Shown piece after piece: positions 60,083 to 64,000 of a DNA stretch of 64,000 nt. Source of the stretch: Bolinopsis microptera (taxonomy: Eukaryota; Ctenophora; Tentaculata; Lobata; Bolinopsidae); the NCBI RefSeq assembly GCF_026151205.1, contig NC_087077.1, forward strand, positions 7,369,983 through 7,433,982. The letters are read 5' to 3'. The translations under genes and the position numbers were made by a program. The notes below the pieces were generated by a model that had not been told where the DNA came from, did not search any database, and worked only from the letters and a program-made list of their open reading frames with translations. Position 1 is the first letter of the stretch. Each line of letters opens with the position of its first letter.

Positions 60083-60974
60083 GAATAATGAAATGGAAAG
60101 CAGTAGAACGTAAGGGGTCGTTTACATATTACGTAATCAGTATATCGGCAATTATACCCCCTCCCCGGTGTGTTAAACACTGTAACGACGAGGATTGAAG
60201 AGGTTGTTGACGTTATGATTAACAATATGAGGTCCAGTTTGAGTTACTTTGGCTGGATGAGACCTTGGATGGAGGAGGTTACTTACTTTAGGTTACTTTA
60301 GGTAGGGTCGACAGGGATCGCTTCTGGAAAACAGTATCAAGTACGTCCTCCAATCACTCCTGGCTTAGATCTTTTTGTAGAGTCCATTCCAGAAGAGAGT
60401 TTTTTGTGATCATGATGGCGGACGGCGGTATTCCCTTTTGTGGGCGTGGTATCCGGGAAGCCTTCGTGTTAACTTCCTTGGGGAGCAGGTTCCATAGTTT
60501 GGCTGCTTTTACTCCAAAAAAGTTTTCATAATGAGTCGAGATTGAGCATTGTGCCTTTTTATTAAATGCAGGCACAGTGGCCGTTACGCCGTGCCGGGAG
60601 CTTTCCTTGAACTGCATGTCGTTCGGAGCTAGTCCATTCATCATTTTCCGTGTATGGATTATGATGTATCGTTTTCTGCGTCTCTGTAATGAGAGAAGAT
60701 CCAGTTTCTGCAGGCGTTCCACGGTTCCCAGTAATCAAGATTCTGGCAGCCACTAATTCAACGAGTATAGTGTCGTTGGTTCCTTTAATAGCTTCTATAT
60801 CGCTGATTTTGTCAGGGTTCCACACCAGGCAGCAGTATTCTAGTTTGCTTCTCATTATGGTTTTGCAAAGGGTGGGCATGAGGAAGCGTGACCTATCTCT
60901 GCAATAGGTTGCAGAGATATATTTCCACCCCTTCTATTATACAGCCCCAGATTATTATTGACTGTCTCGACAAG
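60083..60974 (+). pseudogene. receptor module copy 4, interrupted twice
   Basis: Acceptor AACAGCAG|GA with GIMKWKAVER, then a fragment of the GGGGTCGTTTACATATTACG repeat (60112-60165). Next come CHCNDED-like coding remains around VKHCNDED (60170) and GWMRPWMEEV (60262-60290), the retrotransposon fragment at 60303-60906, and finally the module 3' end (GTTGCAGAGATATATTTCCA at 60907) to the donor ACAAG|GTAACT. The downstream intron matches that after module copy 1. No leader exon was found upstream. Confidence 0.72.
60303..60906 (-). pseudogene. 3' fragment of a non-LTR retrotransposon reverse transcriptase inserted in module copy 4
   Basis: Minus strand: RSRFLMPTLCKTIMRSKLEY then CCLVWNP. After a frameshift near 60720 it reads ERLQKLDLLSLQRRRKRYII, KMMNGLAPND, YENFFGVKAAKLWNLLPKEV and a stop at 60354. 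These are the C-terminal motifs of Jockey/CR1-like RT proteins. The 3' tail is a short CTAAAGTAAC tandem rather than poly-A. AGGTT on both sides may be the target duplication. It is a different lineage from the RT at 1759-2970. Confidence 0.82.
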
Positions 60975-61448
60975 GTAACTAACTATAAAGTATAAATGTA
61001 TAATCAACTTACGGAGGAGATTACAAATGGTAGATCTTAGAATAGTTGTTATCGTTAAAATGGAATTTAACGAGTCAAATTTGAATCATTCATTGCAAAT
61101 AAGTTAATTAATTTGACTATGCAAGTGTATGGAATTTGAATGAGAACTGGCTTAGTGACCAGCCTGGTCCACTCCAACCACTACAAACATGGTATGCAGA
61201 TGATGCATCAGCAACAGGAACTGTTGAAAATCTCATAAAATGGTTTGTGTTTACGTTACTTTTGTATTATTACATTGGGTTACAATTAAGATCATCGTTA
61301 GTAATCATGACCGCTGAGTTCATTTAAGCAATGTGTTTTTGGGGTATTTTCCTCGGATAGCAATTCTTTCATTTATTTTCTAGGACAGGACTATGGTTGC
61401 TATTTTTTAGATTCGCTGCTGTGGACACAGTTTATGCAGTTATCTATA
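60975..61448. other. intron remnant after module copy 4
   Basis: Matches the uninterrupted form of the intron after module copy 1 (CTTACGGAGGAGATTACAAA, GATCTTAGAATAGTT). No Ig, CCP or TM exon could be recognised between here and the next leader. Confidence 0.5.
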
Positions 61449-62563
61449 GATGTGGATACTGGTGGGGAGGTGAAACACATTTGTTTACTTTAATAGTGAG
61501 CACATGTTCGGCGGGTTGAGGAGGTGAAACACATTTGTTTACATTTTTAGGGTAAGCACATGTTCGGCGGGTTGAAGAGGTGATACACATTTTGTATTAT
61601 AGAAGGCTTGTAACACTTGTAACGCTTTCTTGTTACCCCCCTTTGAAGGCCCCGAATTATTTTCTGAACGAAACCTCAAAATTAACCGAGAAATCGACCT
61701 TCTTATTAACTCATTTTGATGACTGTTTCTGACCTAAAATTGCACGAAAAATCGATTTAGCTAGGTTTCAGAACCTATAAACACTTCCTTATTCCTCAAA
61801 ATTGATGTTTTATAGTTGATACGAGCAACAAGCAACATATGTTTTGATCCTTTGTTATCATGCTGTGCTCTGGAAATTGTGATAGTACCTGTCCGATTTG
61901 TTAAGGAGACGATCTCCCTAGCTGTTCATATGTTGCAGGATCAGAATGTTCGTGAGGAACAGTCACCAAAAGTGAGTTACTTACCTGCTGTGTGTTTTCG
62001 TACTCTGGTCTTCACTCAAGTTACAAAGCTGCAATAAACGTATCGCAAAGAACATTTATATCTGAAAATTGTGTTAGTACCAGTTCGATCAGTTAAGGTT
62101 AGGATTGCCTCGATCTGTCGGGTTCAGCTTAACTGCCTAGGTCAAGAGCTGTAGAACCGAAGGATCAAAACATATGTTGCTTGTTGCTCGTATCAACTAT
62201 AAAACATCAATTTTGAGGGATAAGGAAGTGTTTATAGGTTCTGAAACCTAGCTAAATCGATTTTTCGTGCAATTTTAGGTCAGAAACAGTTATCAAAATG
62301 AGTTAATAAGAAGGTCGATTTCTCGGTTAATTTTGAGGTTTCGTTCAGAAAATAATTCGGGGCCTTCAAAGGGGGGTAACAAGAAAGCGTTACAAGTGTT
62401 ACAAGCCTTCTATAATACAAAATGTGTATCACCTCTTCAACCCGCCGAACATGTGCTTACCCTAAAAATGTAAACAAATGTGTTTCACCTCCTCAACCCG
62501 CCGAACATGTGCTCACTATTAAAGTAAACAAATGTGTTTCACCTCCCCACCAGTATCCACATC
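61449..62563. mobile_element. 1115-bp fold-back element with TA target duplication
   Basis: Begins GATGTGGATACTGGTGGGGA and ends with its complement, flanked by TA (61447-61448, 62564-62565). Arms of about 390 bp (GTTCGGCGGGTTGA repeated twice, AACGCTTTCTTGTTACCCCC, CAACAAGCAACATATG) surround a ~300-bp unique centre. The 73-codon frame at 61816 is not supported as a gene. Confidence 0.85.
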
Positions 62564-62589
62564 TATTAATGAATATATTATTATTTTAT

Positions 62590-62969
62590 TAAAATAATTG
62601 TGTATTATTTTTTCCACAACCTGTATTAATACTGAATTTGCTTTGACCATTAAGCAACATTATAGTGTATTCATTTCACTCCGACGATAACGTTAGCTCG
62701 GTCTCGAGCACAACTTTGGTACCTTCGTAAATTCTCGCTACATCCACTGCTTAGTATATATCTAATATTAGCTCTAGATCATCTTCCTCGACAATAATAT
62801 AATAGAACCTCTAGTACGCTCTTTAAGATTTTAGTCTAACTTTACAGTTCACAACTATATGAAAATAATCGCCTTATAATGTCTTATTAGTGTTTATTAT
62901 TTTGCTTAATGCACTTCATTTAATAAGTTTTACGTTTTAGTGCATTTACAAAAATACTACGACAGCAGG
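62590..62969 (+). promoter_or_regulatory. 5' flank of receptor-family gene 3
   Basis: Paralogous to 52770-53072, with the same ordered words up to ACGACAGCAGG just before the ATG. It carries an extra ~90 bp (around 62725-62820) relative to the gene 2 flank. Confidence 0.4.
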
Positions 62970-64000
62970 ATGATTCTGTATTTGGTTGCTCGTTTCATAG
63001 AAACTATCGCCATGGACAATGGTAAGATCTTATCTTAATATCTAAATCTTATCTTATCTTTTTATCTTATTGGTAAGCTTTTTTCAAGCTTCCGAATAAA
63101 AAAGTGTACTAACTTAAAAACGCTGTTACCTAATGGCACCGAGAATGAAATCGGCCACTCGCTTTTTCGATTTATACAGAGCCTGCAAATGTGTTATTGC
63201 ATCGATGAGTATGAAACCCTGTCAAAATTTCTTTTTTCTTGTTTTTAATTTAAATTTTTTTATTTAAATAAAAATCTCTCGCAATGCATATGTTGGATGT
63301 TGGACTTGGAGCAAAGATGACAGGTAAGCAAAGGGATCTGAGTACAAAAGAACTCAGTCCGTGACTAAGAATTGTTTCACTTGTCAGAGAATGGAGTGAG
63401 CAATCACTTCAAGAACATAACTAGTAACTGAGTGAAAGGAGTAGGTGATCACAACTACTGTAAGAACCCAGCAGAGACGTACGATGAAGCGTCACCAGAC
63501 TCGTCACTACTATCATACTGGTACAAGGTCCCTACTTACATCGTCATTCGTCAGCTGCGCAGTACTTTAGCACCAACTTGCGTGTTCTAATCGGGAATAA
63601 AGTTGATTCTTATAAGAGCGGCAGTTGAGTGTGTCCACTGTCCAATGAGTGGAGGTTTATCACACCAATTGTGAAATAATAAGAAAAGTGAGCGACCGAC
63701 TTTATTCTCGGTATCATTAGTTAACGTGGTAATTTAAGTTAATACCTTTTTTTATGTGCAATAGAAGGATAAGACGAAATATGTCGAGAAATGGCCCATC
63801 CGGATTCTTCGTGAACCACATTTATCCACAATTTTTTGCCATTATATTAGCCCTATAGTTATCCTACGATTCTGGGTAACTTTAAACCCCGTATTTTGTA
63901 TTGTCCATTGCTAACAGTAGGAATAACATGTACAGGATGGACAGCTGTAGAACGTGAAGTCCGGATACCGTATCCTGATTTTGAGTCTGTTCCACTGGAG
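62970..64000 (+). CDS. receptor-family gene 3, leader and start of module (runs off the window)
   Basis: Leader exon 62970-63021 reads MILYLVARFIETIAMDN + G|GTAAGA with an intact ATG. The intron contains a MITE at 63130-63720. The module exon begins at 63921 after AACAGTAG|GA and reads GITCTGWTAVEREVRIPYPD then FESVPLE to the window edge, open so far. The gene has the same structure and phase as genes 1 and 2 and is the most intact 5' end in the cluster. The rest of the gene cannot be seen. Confidence 0.72.
63130..63720. mobile_element. MITE in intron 1 of gene 3, related to the 42340 and 44018 copies
   Basis: CTAATGGCACCGAGAATGAA at the left and its near complement ending GGTATCATTAG at the right. 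GAGAATGAAATCGGCCACTC corresponds to GAGAATGAAATCGGTCGCTC, which lies internally in the elements at 42340 and 44018. Interior unrelated. Confidence 0.7.

Noticed and set aside
61816-62037. 73-codon frame in the centre of the 61449-62563 element
   Set aside because: It crosses from the inverted arm into the unique centre and shows no domain.

Overview
This is a repeat-dense, AT-rich window of a eukaryotic nuclear genome, almost certainly from an invertebrate animal. The signs are GT-AG introns, secreted and membrane proteins built from phase-1 exons carrying immunoglobulin (Ig) and sushi/CCP domains, non-LTR retrotransposon relics, Tc1-, piggyBac- and Mutator-like DNA elements, and CCCTAA-type (animal telomere motif) tracts inside short transposons. 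Receptors of this architecture suggest a marine invertebrate; a tunicate is plausible, but the sequence does not prove it. No rRNA, tRNA, bacterial operon or CRISPR array was found.

Layout. 1-7 kb: intergenic DNA with a decayed non-LTR reverse transcriptase (1759-2970). 7.06-10.68 kb: a 33-bp satellite split by an 830-bp element inserted precisely at TTAA. 13.96-15.72 kb: a 45-bp tandem array carrying a 1351-bp near-perfect palindrome, also at TTAA. 16.67-20.79 kb: a 1.46-kb segment repeated at a 2663-bp offset. 21.7-23.2 kb: a Tc1/mariner-like element with very long inverted ends and a truncated transposase. 24.4-24.9 kb: a two-exon minus-strand gene for a small secreted cysteine-containing protein. 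25.8-40.1 kb: two giant fold-back elements (7217 and 5720 bp), each with exact 8-bp target duplications. Their arms are built from the 18-bp palindrome AAGCGCTTATAAGCGCTT alternating with four recurring spacer words. 40.1-46.8 kb: a ~305-bp tandem repeat and several MITEs.

46.8-64 kb holds the main genic content: a cluster of paralogous, mostly phase-1-exon genes encoding leader, an unnamed ~155-residue ectodomain module, Ig, Ig, CCP, transmembrane segment and short tail. One set (53073-58840) is open through all seven exons and totals 1563 nt (520 aa plus stop), but its leader exon has ATA where a paralogue has ATG. The leader 4 kb upstream (49299-49350) keeps its ATG but is followed by a module with a one-base deletion. 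Further copies are a minus-strand CCP+TM 3' end, an inverted partial module, a module interrupted by a retrotransposon fragment, and a leader plus module start running off the right edge. The locus looks like a rapidly duplicating receptor family riddled with transposons. An immune or self-recognition role is inference from architecture only.
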